From positions 1 through 5,652 of the forward strand of contig SIRV01000057.1 in NCBI GenBank assembly GCA_004366195.1: DNA of 5,652 nt, in the 5' to 3' direction. This document shows, one piece after another, positions 4,953 through 5,652 of the stretch (the stretch's first letter is position 1; every line of letters begins with the position of its first letter). This DNA comes from Actinomycetota bacterium. GTDB taxonomy: Bacteria > Actinomycetota > UBA4738 > HRBIN12. Under the pieces are notes generated by a model that saw only the letters and a list, made by a program, of their open reading frames with translations, did not search any database and was not told the origin of the DNA. The position numbers and the translations under genes are program-made.

Positions 4953-5652
4953 ATGGCACAGACCCAGGAGATCCGCGGCATCGGCCACCGGGTCCGCCGC
5001 GTGGAGGACGACCGCTTCATCCGGGGCAGGGGCACGTACGTCGACGACGTGAAGCTGCCCGGCATGCTCCACATGGCCATCCTGCGCAGCCCGTACGCGC
5101 ACGCCAACATCCGGGGGATCGACACCTCGCGCGCGCAGGCCCTGCCCGGCGTCGTCGCCGTCGTGACCGGCGAGCTGCTGGCCCAGCACAACCTGGCGTG
5201 GATGCCCACGCTCTCCTACGACACCCAGGCCGTGCTCGCGACCGACAAGGTGCGCTTCCAGGGCCAGGAGGTGGCGGCGGTCATCGCCGAGGACCCCTAC
5301 ATCGCCAAGGACGCCCTCGAGCTCATCGACGTCGACTACGAGCCGCTCGAGCCGATCGTCACGCCGCAGCGCGCGCTCCAGCCCGACGCCCCGGTGATCC
5401 GCACGGACAAGGAGGGTAAGCGCGACAACCACATCTACGACTGGGAGACCGGCGACGCCGAGGCCACCGACCGCGCCTTCGCCGAGGCCGACGTCGTCGT
5501 CTCGCTCGACACCCACTACCCCCGGTGCCACCCGGCGCCCCTGGAGACCTGCGGGTGCGTGGCCGACGTGGACCCCGCCACCGGCCAGGTCACGATCTGG
5601 ATGACCTCCCAGGCCCCCCACGCGATTCGCACGGTCTTCGCGCTCGTCGCCG
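4953..5652 (+). CDS. coxL: Carbon monoxide dehydrogenase large subunit, 3' end missing
   Basis: Molybdenum-cofactor subunit, where CO is oxidised to CO2 at a Mo-Cu centre. The frame runs open from ATG 4953 to the window end, giving 233 codons of about 800. GGGGAGG (4942-4948) overlaps the coxS stop and supports this start. Visible features: VRRVEDDRFIRGRGTYVDDV (14-33); LPGMLHMAILRSPYAHA (35-51); FQGQEVAAVIAEDPYIA (102-118); NHIYDWETGD (159-168); HPAPLETCGCVADVD (193-207); SQAPHAIRT (219-227). PLETC matches form I CoxL, whereas form II proteins usually carry a P-x-E-P-R type sequence here. Gln220 corresponds to the active-site Gln240 of Oligotropha CoxL. The form I loop AYxCSFR, whose Cys binds copper, falls beyond the window, so catalytic identity is inferred. 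Gene order M-S-L is that of form I operons. Confidence 0.93.
   Translation, partial: MAQTQEIRGIGHRVRRVEDDRFIRGRGTYVDDVKLPGMLHMAILRSPYAHANIRGIDTSRAQALPGVVAVVTGELLAQHNLAWMPTLSYDTQAVLATDKVRFQGQEVAAVIAEDPYIAKDALELIDVDYEPLEPIVTPQRALQPDAPVIRTDKEGKRDNHIYDWETGDAEATDRAFAEADVVVSLDTHYPRCHPAPLETCGCVADVDPATGQVTIWMTSQAPHAIRTVFALVA

Noticed and set aside
1..5652. Search for CRISPR arrays, tRNAs, insertion sequences, attachment sites and defence or toxin-antitoxin genes
   Set aside because: No regularly spaced repeats, cloverleaf, transposase motifs or terminal inverted repeats were seen. Six metabolic genes account for nearly all of the window.

Overview
This is a very GC-rich window (about 70% GC by eye) with strong G/C preference at third codon positions, CTC-rich leucine codons and TGA stops throughout. 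It contains aerobic CO-dehydrogenase genes and one probable leaderless gene with a TANNNT-type -10. Together these suggest a high-GC actinobacterium, perhaps an Acidimicrobiia- or Thermoleophilia-like lineage. The taxonomic guess is inference; no rRNA or other marker gene is present. All real genes lie on the + strand.

Region 1 (1-2067) is the end of a sugar-catabolism operon. It holds the C-terminal part of a PfkB/ribokinase-family sugar kinase, overlapped by ATGA at 694-697 with a complete NAD- and metal-dependent family 4 glycoside hydrolase (GH4). The pair plausibly hydrolyses a glycoside and phosphorylates a released sugar, but the sugar cannot be read from the sequence.

Region 2 (2068-3374) is a single-gene unit: a complete soluble bacterial cytochrome P450. 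A short gap precedes it, with a 14-bp perfect palindrome and a -10 element so close to the ATG that the mRNA is probably leaderless. A hairpin starting on the P450 stop codon and followed by a short T run looks like its terminator. No ferredoxin or reductase partner is in view.

Region 3 (3373-5652) is the start of an aerobic carbon monoxide dehydrogenase operon in the form I order coxM-coxS-coxL. A good sigma70-type promoter (TTGCCG, 17-bp spacer, CATAAT) sits immediately after the P450 terminator, followed by a leader of about 155 nt with several small hairpins and one doubtful 34-codon ORF. CoxM (FAD subunit) and CoxS (two [2Fe-2S] clusters) are complete. CoxL (molybdenum subunit) is cut by the window end after 233 codons. 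CO would be oxidised at the Mo-Cu site of CoxL and electrons passed through CoxS to FAD in CoxM. The CoxL N-terminal region carries PLETC and SQAPH motifs that fit form I, but the decisive active-site loop lies beyond the window.

I did not find an undescribed system here. The points most worth a second look are the regulatory junctions around the P450 gene, the cox leader, and a few residue substitutions in the GH4, P450 and CoxM proteins.
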